Source: Chelonoidis abingdonii
Lineage: Eukaryota; Chordata; Testudines; Testudinidae
Assembly (NCBI RefSeq): GCF_003597395.2
Contig: NC_133774.1
Span: 46,416,687-46,480,686, forward strand
Reading direction: 5' to 3'
DNA length: 64,000 bases
This document shows, piece after piece, positions 13,225 through 23,751 of this stretch. Position 1 is the first letter of the stretch, and the number at the start of each line of letters is the position of its first letter. Under the pieces are notes generated by a model. The model did not search any database, had not been told where the DNA came from, and saw nothing but the letters and a program-made list of their open reading frames with translations. The translations under genes and the position numbers were made by a program.

Positions 13225-13345
13225 TTATAGGTACAGATTGTCATTATCCCCATCTTACTAATGGAGACATTGAGACATTGGTTACCTAAGTTGTCCGGGG
13301 TCACAAAGGGAATAAGCTTCAGAGCCACGATACTGGTAAACAGCT
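13225..13345 (+). repeat. MIR-like SINE remnant
   Basis: GTCATTATCCCCATCTTACTA followed by GGAGACATTGAGAC and GGGGTCACAAAGGGAAT match the order of blocks in MIR. Confidence 0.55.
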
Positions 13346-13859
13346 CCTGTGTCCTCAGCTAAGCCTACCAGGTCACACTTTACTCTTCACAGCTAAAACC
13401 TTCATTCTGGCTAAATAGTTAAGCTCTCTAGAAAATAATCTTTTCCAATTCCAACTCCAGTTACCTGAAAAGCTTAGCGTGAATATTCTTTTTAAACTGA
13501 GAAAAGATAGAACCAAGTTTAAATTTCCCATGACCTTATAATTGTTTATCACCACTCTCCCATATATAATTCTACTTTATTCCATTTTGCTTATGTTTGT
13601 TCTTCATTCATAGTGAGTTATAATGTACCTTTTAAGTGGAATTTTATGTTACACTATACATTTAGAGTGACAAACTAAATGGAATAGTTGCAGTATACTG
13701 ACTCATTTTCCTAATAAGAATAGGAAGCAATTGTTACCAAGTATAGCCAGACACGGTTAGACTGAATCAGTTTCCTAAATCTTAATTTTATTTTAGTGGA
13801 CAAAGTCTAAAACCAAACCAACAGTGCATAAATGCTGGAAGTTTGTTTACCATACAAGT

Positions 13860-14539
13860 CAGGGGCCATTTTAATCCATCCCTGCAGTTTCCATTGGCCA
13901 GGAACCATGGCCAATGGGAGCTGCAGGGTCGGCACGTGCGGACGAGGCTGTGTGCAGCAGAGCCACCTGGCCGCACCTCCGCGTAGGAGCCAGAAGATGG
14001 GGGGACATGCCCCTGCTTCCAGAAGCCGCTTGAAGTAAGCGCTGCCCAGAGCCTGCACCCCTGAGCCACTCCCCCATGTCCCAACCTCCTGCCCCAGCCC
14101 TGATCGCCCTCCCAGCCTCCAAACTCCTCGATCCCACCCCGGAGCACCTTTCTACCCCAAACCCCTCATCCCCAGCCCCACTCCAGAGCCTGCACCCCCA
14201 GCCAGACCTCTCACACACTTCAAGCCCCTGCTCCAGCCTTGACCCCCCTCCCACCCTCTGAACCCCTCGGCCCCAGCCCAGAGCACCCTCCTAACCTCAA
14301 ACCCCTCATCCTCAGCCCCACCCAGAGCCCACACCCCCAGCTGGAGCCTTCACCCCACCCCTCTGCCGCAACCTGGAGCCCCCTCCCACACCCTGAACTC
14401 CTCATTTCTGGCCCGACACAGAGCCTACACCCTCTGCTGGAGTCCACGCCCTAACCCCAATTTCATGAGCATTCATGGCCTGCCATACAATTTCTATACC
14501 CAGATGTGACCCTCAGGCCAAAAAGTTTGCCCACTCCTG
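13860..14539 (-). mobile_element. hAT-like element, C-rich type, minus orientation
   Basis: The right end AAAAAGTTTGCCCACTCCTG is the complement of a CAGGAGTGGGCAAACTTTTT start, a hAT-type terminus. The interior has many C-rich sub-repeats (CCCCAGCCC and similar) and the block CCAATGGGAGCTGCAGG, which is also found in the copies at 37015-37565 and 40108-40876. The left end is not clear. The many ORFs here are low-complexity artefacts. Confidence 0.7.
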
Positions 14540-15440
14540 ATACAAGTGATTTGCATACCCAAATATTATAGAAATCACAAGTCTGGATTAGTTTTGGTGA
14601 GAATTTCTTAAGATATAGTGTGTTGTTCATTTGTTTTTTTTTTAGCAGAGTCCAGGAATCCTAGAGTGGATCATTTCTTGTCTACTCTTCCTGTCAAGAA
14701 CATACAGAATAGCAAGAAGCAGGGATCATCAGACTGTTATTTCCAGAGCAGTTGCATAGGATATGTCAGTGCAGAATGTGGCTTTTATATGAAAATGCCA
14801 AAACCAGGTCCTCCTTGGTACTTGGAATTGGAAGTGTACCTTTTTTAGACAGGTCTAAGCTTGACGTCATTAAAATTAATGCGATAAGGATTTAGGCTTA
14901 TATGTGTAATGAAAAATAACAGTGAACATGCTAGAAACATTTAGAATTATATCTTGCAAACTGCCTGCTCTAATAGTTTTCATACATTTCTCAGACTGAT
15001 TAATTAACACGTGAAAGTCAAAAAAATTTAGCAGTCATCCTTAGTGTGCAGTGATTTGTATGCTCAGTAGAGTTAACTGTCATCTGTACAGTTAATCTGG
15101 AAGTGACCTGTTAAAACAGTGCACATCTGTTGTCAGGTCATACTCAAGGCTCTGAATATACTTGCTGCATTAACCTTCATGCAAACTGTTTTTCCATTTA
15201 TAAATGATTGATTTATGGGAGTGTAGATTTCTCTGTAATTTTGAGGAGAAAGCACTGTGGAAATGAGAAATATTTAAATGAGTGGGTTTCTTCTCTCTTC
15301 ATCCCTATTCCACCTACAAGTAACTGAAGGGGAGTGATAGAAGCACCATGATAAATACTCCAAAAAAGAGAAGAGTGAAATGATGTGAGCTGAGTTCACC
15401 ACAATAGGCACCATTTCAGTGCTATGTGATACTGTATTCC
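14540..15440. other. Intron sequence without recognised features
   Basis: AT-rich; the open frame at 14618-14848 shows no recognisable domain or splice context. Confidence 0.4.
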
Positions 15441-18400
15441 TCTCTGATGGACCGCAATCTTGTCATGGTGGAGAGGCTTGTGTGGGCTAAAGACCCTCAG
15501 AGCTACATCATCTGGAGCTTTCATACTCCTGATAGGGTCCCCCTTGGTGAGCAGGTCTGAGGCAAGGCTTCTGACTAACTGCAGTCCAAACTTCACAAGA
15601 TCCGAACGTGGATCAAGTGCATACAGAGGACCTTTTAGTACTCTGCAGCTGTGAAGGCAGATGAGGGCTGCAGCAGGAGTGTAGTGGGGCAGACTGCCCC
15701 ACTCCTTGGGAGAGTGGGCTGGGGCAGGCCAGGGAGCCTGTGCAGCCCGGGAGCCAATTAAAAGAGGGCTTATAGTGAGCCAATCAGGGCCCAGATTGTA
15801 GACAGCCAATCAGGGCCAGGCTCAGAGGTATATAAAGGCTGCCCAGAGCAGGAGAAGGGCAGTCTGTACCCAGGGGCCTTTTTTTGGGAAAGGGAGAAGG
15901 TCAGTTCTCCAGGGGGAGGACTAGCACCCGTGGGCAGGGCAGGGCAGGCAGGGGCAGGGGCAGGGCTCAGGGAGGCTAGAGAAAGCTCTAGCCCCTAGCG
16001 TTCAGGGCTGCAGCTTATGAGAGAAAGGGCCTAGCGGGTGCAAGGGCCGTTAGGGGGAAAAGCGGCCCAGGGAAACAGGCTGAGGAGGGAAAAGGAGGAG
16101 GACAGCAAAAGGCTTAACGCCAGAGGGTTCCCTGGGGCGGACCCAGAGTAGAGGGTGGGCCTGGTCCCCCCTTTCCTCCTTGGCAGTACATCCAGTCATT
16201 GGCCATTTACGGGGACCACACCAGATCCCTGCCGAGAAGGATTAGACTTTGAGGCGGGTGGTTGCAAACGAAAGGCCTGACTGTGAGGGAACTGCTGACG
16301 ATCCGTTTTCCAGAAGGGATTGCAGGATGGACTGAGGGGCACTGCCGGAGGGCAGTGTCCTCGAAGAGGACGCCGCCGAGCAGGGAGCAACGCGGGTCCA
16401 GAGACGCCGACAGAGGGCAGAGTAACGGACGGGACACCACCAGGAGGGGGCGCTCCACTGGAAATGAGCTAATTCCCAGGAGTGACCAGCAGGAGGCGCC
16501 GGGTGGTGAGTCCCGACCCGTTACAAGGAGGAAGGTCCCTGTTTGTCTTGGATCTCCTTGCTACTGGGTCAGGGTTTTCCTCCTGTCAACTGCCGGCACA
16601 TCGGTTTCCCCACGTTAAAAGATTTCACTCACAGGTCTCTGCCAAAGGGCTTACGCCTGCCCACACAAAGCCCTGCAGTGACAGATGAGTGGCGGTGAAG
16701 GCAGGAGCAGTGATTTCTGAGAGTCTTTAGACACAAATCTGCACACAGGCAGCAACTGTGTGACAGTCGTCTTCTGCTTGGATGAGACAGAAGTGCATTT
16801 CGGCAGCAGCAGCAGTTGTGACTGAGCAGGCCTTTTTATGGTTCCCTGTGCTCACTGCAAATGGAGAGGGGGCTAGAAAAGGTGCCTGAGACAGGCTGTC
16901 TCACACTCTTCCAACTGGATGGCCGCATCCAGTGGGATCACTCAACTCCATGACTGAAACAAGAGGTATAAGACAATTAATTTTGCCACCTGGAATGTCC
17001 ACACCCTTATGGACTCAGCACAGTGAATGCCCAGAAAGAAGAACTGCCATAATTGCCAGAGAACTGGCAAGACTCAACATTGACATTGCAGCTCTTGGTG
17101 AGACCCGCCAGGCCAATGAGAGCTAATTAAAAGAGGATAGAGGTGGCTACACCTTCTTTTGGAAAGGAAAGTTTCCTGAAGAGACACATGGATTTACAGG
17201 ATTGGCTTTGCCATAAAAAATAAGATCGCCAGTCAGATTTTGGAGGCTTCCCGAAGTGATCAATGAGCAGCTCATGACTCTTTGGCTCAAGCTCAGCAAC
17301 AACCAATATGCCACAGTTATCAGTGCATACATCCCAACACTTGATGATGAGGAAGACAACAAGGAACAGTTTTATAGCACTCTCGATGCAGTCCTCACAG
17401 ACACAGCTAAGGCAGACAAACCCATCCTCCTGGGAGATTTCAATGCCAGAGCCGGATGGGACTTCCAACTCTAGAGCAGCACATTAGGCAAAGAAGGGGT
17501 GGGAAATGTAAACCCCAGTGGCATTCTCCTCATCACCAAATGTGTGGAGCATGATCCATTCATCACAAATACCATCTTTAGGCAGAGTAACAAATTTGAC
17601 ACCACCTGGAAACATCTTTGGTCTAAATACTGGCACCTCCTTGCTTATGTTATAGTCAGTGCCTGAGATTATATTGAATTCCATATAACACGAGCCATGA
17701 GAGGTACAGATCACTGTTGGACAGGCCATCGATTAATAAGATCAATCATGCACCTGCAGCTTGCTCCACCACAGTGCAAACACCCAAAGACTAAGCGAAA
17801 GGAGTATGACGTCAAAGAACTTCAAGACCGAGCCGAATGCGAGATGTTACAGCAACATCTGTCAGAGAAACTCTCTTAACTTGCCTGATAACATCATTGA
17901 CCTTCAAGAGCACTGGGCTTAACTTAAAAATACCATTTACAGTGCATGTGCTGAAACTATAGGATATTCCACTGATCGACACCAAGACTGATTTGATGAA
18001 AACAGCAAGGAAATCCTAGCATTAATTCAACAGAAAAGAATTGCATTCTGTAACTGGCAAAATGGTTCCTCTAACCAATGAAAACATGAGGCTTATCAAT
18101 GAAAATATGAGGCTGCTCAAAGCTGAAGTCCAAAGGAGGCTACATGACATCAAAAATAAGTGGTGGCAGGAGAAGGCCTCTGAGATCCAGGGTTTTGTAG
18201 ACCAGGATGACATGAGACGCTTCTTTCAAGCAACAAAAGCTATATATGGGTCGAGCTTCAAAGGTCCAACCCCCTTATGTTCCCAGAATGCCTCCACCCA
18301 CCTCAAAGACAGTGCGGCCGTTAAACAACACTGGAAGGAACACTTTGAGAGCCTATTAAACTGTGAGTGCATGGTCTCTGAAGATACCATTGAGTCTATT

Positions 18401-18839
18401 ACCCAACACTCAGCAGTGGAACACTTTGCTGATCCTCCATCTTCTGAGGAAGTCTGGCATGCCATCACCCAGAAGAAAAAAATCACACAGCTCCAGGCCC
18501 AGACGGCATCCCAGTTGAGGTTTTTAAAGCTGGTGGAACAATGCTCCAGCACGAACTTTGCCAACTCTTTGACAAAATCTGAACCTGTGAAAAAATTCCA
18601 CCTGACTTTAAGAATGCCAACATTGTTACACTATTCAAGAAAGTGGACAAATCTTTGTGCGGGACCTACAAAGGCATTGCCCTTCTCTCCATCGCAGGGA
18701 AGATCCTTGCCCGGATCCTACTAAACCGCCTTCTCCCTCTTGCCGAGGAACTTCTCCCTGAATCACAGTGTGGCTTTAGGCCATCCTGAGACACAACTGA
18801 CATGATCTTTATGGCACGACAGATTCAAAAGTGCAGAGT
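15440..18839 (+). mobile_element. APE-type LINE, 5' part (UTR, endonuclease, start of RT)
   Basis: This is the 5' part of a second LINE, split by later insertions. The 5' UTR (15440-15674 and 16531-16950) is interrupted by a solo LTR. The endonuclease follows: FATWNVHTLMDS-type sequence at about 16981, ARLNIDIAALGETRQA at about 17071, AYIPTLDD at about 17325 and LLGDFNARAGWD at about 17428. RT begins near 18500 and includes GTYKGIALLSIAGKILARIL (about 18661) and ESQCGFRPS (about 18760). Several stops and frameshifts (for example 17124, 17878) show it is dead. It continues at 20042 after the TIR element at 18840-20041. Confidence 0.85.
15680..16525 (+). mobile_element. Solo LTR with exact 5-bp TSD (AGGAG), inside LINE 5' UTR
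   Basis: Begins TGTAGTGGGGCAG and ends CCCGTTACA; flanked by AGGAG at 15675-15679 and 16526-16530. A promoter-like array is visible: three CCAAT boxes at 15754, 15780 and 15806, each exactly 26 bp apart, then TATATAAA at 15829-15836. No internal retroviral coding sequence remains. The family is the same as at 22485-23155. The LTR is 846 bp. Confidence 0.88.
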
Positions 18840-20041
18840 ACTCCTGAGAGCATTCTGTGCCAAAAAATTAAATTCAACACACATTTTAAAATTCTGCAAA
18901 TTTTATTTATCAAATAAATAAATGTGAAGGCTCCAGCATGGCATTGGGGAGCACAGGCCACTGGCTGCACAGAGGTGGGAGATCACCATCCAGCTCCCTC
19001 ACTCCAGGACACAGATTCAGCGGTTTGGCTGCACCCAATCTTGACATAGCACAAGGACCAGGTCAGCCTCAGAAAAACCCTGGGGCTCTGCCCCTCTGTG
19101 CCAGGTGCACCAGGAGTGGGCAGGCAGACTTAGCAAGGCGGGATCCAGAAGTGGAGGGGGTTAATGTGGGGAGATACAGGTGTGGGTTGAGAGGGTTCAG
19201 TGTGGGGTAGTCTGGGTGTAGGTGGCTCAGTGGGGGATCCAGAGGCAGGGACGGATCTAGATACAACCTTGTTGTAAGGTTCTGGGTGCAATGGTAATGG
19301 GACTCTGCAGGGGGGTCCAAGTGAAGGTGGTTGGGGCTCAACAGGGGAGGGCATCTGGATGAGGGGGGATAGAGCTCAGCGGGGGGGGTCTGGGTGTGAG
19401 GGTCCAGATGCTGGGGGAGTGGGGCTCAGTGTGGTGGGGATCCAAGTGCAGCTGGTTGGGGCTTGGTGAGGTGGGGATCCAGATGCAGGTGGCTGATTGG
19501 GATGATCCAGGTGCACGGGGAGTGGGGCTTATCAGGGGGTTCTTAGTGCAGAGGGGTGAGGCTTGGGGGGCATGAGGGGTTCTAGATGCATGGGGGTTGG
19601 GAGGATGTGGGAGCAGCTCCCTGTACAGAGATCCCTCCCCCTGCAGATGAGGAGTGATGGGCACAGGAAGTGGTGGGGAGGGAGTTTGCAGAGCTTCCTG
19701 CAGCCAGGGAAGAAATCCGGGGATGCGTCTGACACCGCCCCGGATGCCGTGCAGAGGAAGAGGAAGTCCTGTCCTCCCCAGCCCAGCCAGGGCTAGCAGC
19801 TGAGCCGAGCACATGGTAGGAACCACCTTTCAGGTCTTCCTCAGTCCCACCCCTTGCCTCATAGTGATTTACCTGTCTGCCAGTTGCCCTGGGCACCCAA
19901 AACATACTGCTGGGGAGGGTCGCATGACTACTCTTGTGGCTTCCCTTTGCTTCCCCATCAGAAAGTCATTTTTCTGCAAGAAAGCAAAGAAATCTGCAGG
20001 GGGACATAAATTCTGCATATGCACAGAATTCCCCCAGGAGT
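18840..20041. mobile_element. 1.2-kb terminal-inverted-repeat element inserted in LINE RT
   Basis: The left end ACTCCTGAGAGCATTCTGTGC and the complement of the right end (ACTCCTGGGGGAATTCTGTGC) match at 18 of 21 positions. The host LINE frame stops at 18839 and resumes at 20042. The interior has AT-rich subterminal sequence and a GT-rich minisatellite-like block (19190-19600), and no transposase. The type is a nonautonomous DNA transposon. The target duplication has decayed and cannot be fixed. Confidence 0.8.
19190..19600. repeat. Imperfect G-rich minisatellite inside the TIR element
   Basis: Degenerate tandem units built from GGGGATCCAGATGCAGGTGG and GTGGGGCTCAG blocks, irregular period of about 40-60 bp. 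Long minus-strand ORFs over this block arise from the repeat. Confidence 0.6.
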
Positions 20042-21270
20042 AAGAAAGCAACACCAGGAACTGTTCATGGCATTCATCAATCTAACTAAGGCCTTTCACT
20101 CTATCATTTGTGATGCCCTGTGGAAGGTGCTCTGTAGGTTTAGCTGTCCACAGAAATTCATTTCCATCATCAGACTACTCCATTCTGTGCAACGGCTCAG
20201 AGACCAAACCATTCATCATTTGCACTGGTGTCAAACAGAGCTGTGTCATTGCACCAACGCTCTTCTATATTTACCTTGTCTTGATCCTGATTCTCATCTG
20301 TGACTCCCTTCCTGGTGAAATCAGGATTGAGTATCGTGTGGATGGTCAACTCCTGAATCTCTGACGTTTCCAAACAAAATCATGAGAATTGGCATCACTG
20401 ATCCTTCAGTATGCAGATGACTGTGTCGTTCGTGTATACACAGATGCTGACCTGCAAAGTACCCTAAATCTTTTTCCAGATGCCTATCACCCTGGGTGTC
20501 TCTCTCAATATCGGGAAAACCAAGGTACTCTACCATCCCGCACATGCACAAACTACTCTTTGTACTCCACAAATCACCATCAGCGGAGAACCCCTGGAAA
20601 ATGTGGACCATTTTCCATACCTTGGCAGCCACCTCTCCTGAACACCCAGCATTGACACAGAAATTGAATACAGAATCTGCTGTGCCAGCGCATCCTTTGG
20701 AAGACTACTTAAACAAGTCTTGCATGATAGGGACCTGCAAACAGTCGCCAAGATCTTGGTTTACAAGGCAGTTGTCATTCCTACCCTTCTCTATGGGTGT
20801 GAGACTTGGGTAACCTATAGAAGACATCTCAAGCAGGTGGAGTGGTTTCAATAGAGCTGCGTCAGAAGGATTCTCAGGATCAGCTGTGAAGACTGACACA
20901 CTAACATCAGCCTTCTCTCTGCAGCCAACATCAGCAGTATAGAAGCATAAGTCATGAAACACCGACTCCTCTGGGCTGGCCTGATACTCGCCTCCTGAAG
21001 CAAGTACTCCTCTCTGTTACGTCAGGGAAGAAGGGCTCTCAGAGGACACTGGAACTACACCTTAAAAAGGGAGGCATTAACCCAACAAACTGGGAGGACG
21101 CAGCACAGAGAATCAGGGGAGCTGCTGTTCCTCTTTAGCGAGGCTGAGGAAGAGGGCTTCAGATGATACTGGGTAAGATGTGGCAGTGGAGGTGCTACCT
21201 TATCCCATGAAGTACTAGATCCTGTGGAGAGGAGAACACACCCTGACACAGAACACCCTAGTGGGTAGGG
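20042..21270 (+). mobile_element. APE-type LINE, 3' part (RT core and C-terminus)
   Basis: Continuation of the LINE that starts near 15440. LFMAFINLTKAFHSI (about 20065) is RT motif A, with N for the expected D in FxDLTKAFD-type sequence. The catalytic box YADD is at 20410-20421. YGCETWVTY (about 20794) and HRLLWAGLI (about 20961) belong to the C-terminal region. Frames change at least three times. It ends close to the DMGDH exon at 21779; 21271-21778 shows nothing further. Confidence 0.85.
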
Positions 21271-21778
21271 AGGAAAATGCCACCTCCATCTCTTGAGCAA
21301 AGGGACCAAAGAGGAATGTGGTGGGCTATTGTCACTCTTGCAGATGGTTTTTGTGTCCAAGCAGGATGCAGGATCCCAGTGAGAGGCAGGGCCATAGATG
21401 TCTATGTAATGATGTGCCAATGGCCTACATTATTTCATTGCATCCTGAGAGAAGTACTGGCATTCTGACTCAGACTACTAGTGGGGCCAGTTTAAACAGC
21501 CACTTCTGCAGTATACTGGATTTTATTGCACATGTAATTCTCCTATCATTGGAATACTGGGTCTTATAGGTGTCAGATCTAGACAAAGCAAGAGGAAAAA
21601 ATACTGATTGTGTCATGTTTGTGGACAAGAAATATTTGCCAAAAGATTTGATTTAATCTGTATTTTTATGTAAAGTTTAATTGACGAGAAAACAAGTGAA
21701 GACAAATTTAAATACTTGCATCCATAATCTTGTTGCAGAGCTTGTATAATCATTCATCATTATCTTCTACTTTTTCAG

Positions 21779-21913
21779 CCAGCAGACTTCATAGGTAAGC
21801 AAGCACTGAAGCAGATTAAAGAAAAGGGGCTTAAACGGCGACTGGTGTATCTCACCTTGGAAACAGCTAACGCTGATCCAGAGGGAAATGAAAGTGTGTG
21901 GCATAATGGCAGG
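21779..21913 (+). CDS. DMGDH: DMGDH penultimate coding exon (partial gene)
   Basis: This 45-codon exon encodes part of dimethylglycine dehydrogenase, the mitochondrial matrix flavoprotein that oxidises dimethylglycine to sarcosine and passes one-carbon units to tetrahydrofolate in choline catabolism. Seen: a pyrimidine tract and CAG acceptor end at 21778, the reading frame is open in phase 0, and GTAAGT follows at 21914. The peptide begins [14 protein letters not shown] and ends [13 protein letters not shown], which I recognise as the C-terminal part of vertebrate DMGDH, in the GcvT C-terminal (aminomethyltransferase-like) barrel. The exon reads directly into the last coding exon at 23282. 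The next upstream exon was not found in the preceding 21.8 kb, so it lies before the window or is too short to recognise by eye. Codons look intact and purifying selection is plausible. Confidence 0.96.
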
Positions 21914-23281
21914 GTAAGTACTGTACATCACTTTACAAGAAACTAAAATTCATTCTCTAGGACTGGAATCCCACTTTGTGTTTCAGGTTACTTTTACTGG
22001 AACAGGACAGTTTGGGACAATAATACAATTTTTGAATTTCCATGTTGCATGGCAGGTTCTAATTGTACACAAGAGTTTGAAATATAGAATCTCTAAATTA
22101 GAAATGGAAAAGATCTACAGTATTAGTTCACCCATTCTATCCTCTTGCAAGTACAGGATTCTACTTACAGTATATTTCAAAATTATTTGCATAGAAGAAA
22201 AGAACAAAACCACAAACCAAAGTTTAGGCCACCAGGCCATCTAAGTACAGAGTAGATGTGGAAACAGCCATTAACAGTTAATAAAAATACTCAGCATGAA
22301 TATAAAATGTTTCAGGTGAGATCTTAATCAAATATAATAGGAATTCAGCACCCTGCTAGTGATTTTTCCAGTGGTTCTTTGATAGTAAGAAGTTCCCAAC
22401 TTACCTGATAGCACCAAAAATGGAGACTGTTATGAATTGTATGACACAAATGAGACAGTGTATATTTGAATGTTGATGTTAGGGTGTAGTGGGGCAGTAA
22501 CCACACTCCTACCCTGAAGGGCTTAAAATAGCCCTGCAAGAGGGCAGTGGCAGGGAACCAGTAAGTCTGGGCTGATTGGGGAAGCAGCTGCAGCTGGGCC
22601 ACGCCCCAGTCAGGCCACAGCTGGCTCTGTAAAGGGGCTGCTAGGCTGGTGCTGAGTCTCTCTCTAGATACTGAAAGGGGTGGGCCTGGCTGCTAGGAGC
22701 TGAGCAAGGTACCTAAAGTTGAGCAGGGCTGGGGAAAGGCCTGGGGAGCTCTGGCCTGGAAAACCCCTGGGCTGCAGGACTTGTTAAAGGCCAAGAAGGG
22801 TACTGGGGTTGCAGAGGGGCAGCCCAAGGGTAGGCAGAGGCAGCAGATCCAAACCCTCCTTGCCAGTGATGAGTGGCAATTATACTGCAGTCTGCCCCAG
22901 TGAGCGGGGGCTAGATGGTGACTGGCAATAGCTAAAGACTGAGGCGAGGTGGGGATAGGGTGTTGGGGGTTACCTGGGGAGGGGAGACCAAGCGAGACTG
23001 TGGAGTACTGCTGGGTGCAGAACCCCCAGAGAAGGGGCACCGGGGCCAGCAGCAAGGCGAGACACCAGCCTACAGAGGGAGCTCCAGAGGCTGATGAGCT
23101 AATTCCCTGGACGACCAGCAGGAGGCACCACAGGGTGAGTCATTGCTTCGCTACACAGGGATACAAAAATATTTAAAGTATTCAAAATAGTGCAAGATAT
23201 ATTTTTAAAAGTAGAAGTTAGTATTGTACAAAACCCATTGAGTGCTGGAAATAAAGATAAATGTTTTGTGGTTTTTTTCAG
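21914..23281 (+). other. DMGDH last intron
   Basis: Donor GTAAGT and acceptor TTTTTTTCAG bound a 1368-bp intron between the two DMGDH exons. 22485-23155 is a solo LTR; the remainder is AT-rich intron sequence. Confidence 0.9.
22485..23155 (+). mobile_element. Solo LTR in DMGDH last intron
   Basis: Starts TGTAGTGGGGCAG and ends CGCTACA; flanks TAGGG and CAGGG agree at 4 of 5 positions as a 5-bp TSD. It shares both termini and the GATGAGCTAATTCCC.GG..GACCAGCAGGAGG-type 3' region with the LTR at 15680-16525, so it is the same family. It is 671 bp and has no coding content. Confidence 0.82.
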
Positions 23282-23497
23282 GTTGTTGGCAACACCACAT
23301 CTGGAAATTACAGCTACAGTACCCAACAGAGTCTGGCTTTTGCATATGTCCCCACAGAACTCAGCAAAGTTGGACAGAAGCTGGAAGTTGAACTGCTAGG
23401 AAAAAATTATTCAGCAACCATTGTAGAGGAACCACTGGTTCTGACCGAACAAACAAGAACACGCTTTCAGAAAAAGGGTGGGAGTGCCAAGGTGTAA
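23282..23497 (+). CDS. DMGDH: DMGDH last coding exon with stop codon
   Basis: This exon has 71 codons plus TAA and completes DMGDH. The acceptor TTTTTTTCAG ends at 23281, and the frame joins phase 0 to the exon ending at 21913. The peptide starts [13 protein letters not shown], the conserved glycine- and serine-rich loop near the end of the GcvT C-terminal domain. It continues through [11 protein letters not shown] and VEVELLGK-like sequence (here [11 protein letters not shown]) to a basic tail ending QKKGGSAKV. The known role is folate-linked oxidative demethylation of dimethylglycine in mitochondria. The intron before it (1368 bp) is half filled by a solo LTR ending only 126 bp before this exon. 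Possible poly(A) signals lie downstream, for example AATAAA at 24689-24694, but none can be assigned from sequence alone. Confidence 0.97.
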   Translation, partial: VVGNTTSGNYSYSTQQSLAFAYVPTELSKVGQKLEVELLGKNYSATIVEEPLVLTEQTRTRFQKKGGSAKV

Positions 23498-23563
23498 ACC
23501 CAGAGGTAAGTTACAGTAAATTCTCCAATATCAATTGGTTTGACTTATAACCATGAAATACAA

Positions 23564-23740
23564 GTTTCAGAGTGGTAGCCGTGTTAGTCTGTATCAGCAA
23601 AAAGAACGAGGAGTACTTGTGGCACCTTAGAGACTAACAAATTTATTTGGGCATAAGCTTTTGGGTTTTAGCCCACAAAAGCTTATGCCCAAATAAATTT
23701 TAGTCTCTAGGGTGCCACAAGTACTCCTCGTTCTTTGTTC
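23564..23740. mobile_element. Fold-back retroposon-like repeat with 12-bp TSD
   Basis: The forward arm (GAGTACTTGTGGCACCTTAG, ACTAACAAATTTATT, GCATAAGCTTTTG) is followed by its inverted copy. The flanks are CATGAAATACAA at 23552-23563 and again at 23740-23751, a long exact duplication. I recognise the unit as a very common turtle repeat. The flank length suggests target-primed retroposition rather than a cut-and-paste DNA transposon. Confidence 0.75.
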
Positions 23741-23751
23741 ATGAAATACAA

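Noticed and set aside
14618..14848. Candidate DMGDH upstream exon (76-residue open frame after a poly-T tract)
   Set aside because: The peptide has no resemblance to DMGDH as I know it, and the frame and splice sites do not join the exon at 21779.
19069..19905. Several minus-strand Pro/His-rich open frames
   Set aside because: They read through the minisatellite core of the TIR element; composition is repetitive and the frames shift between units.
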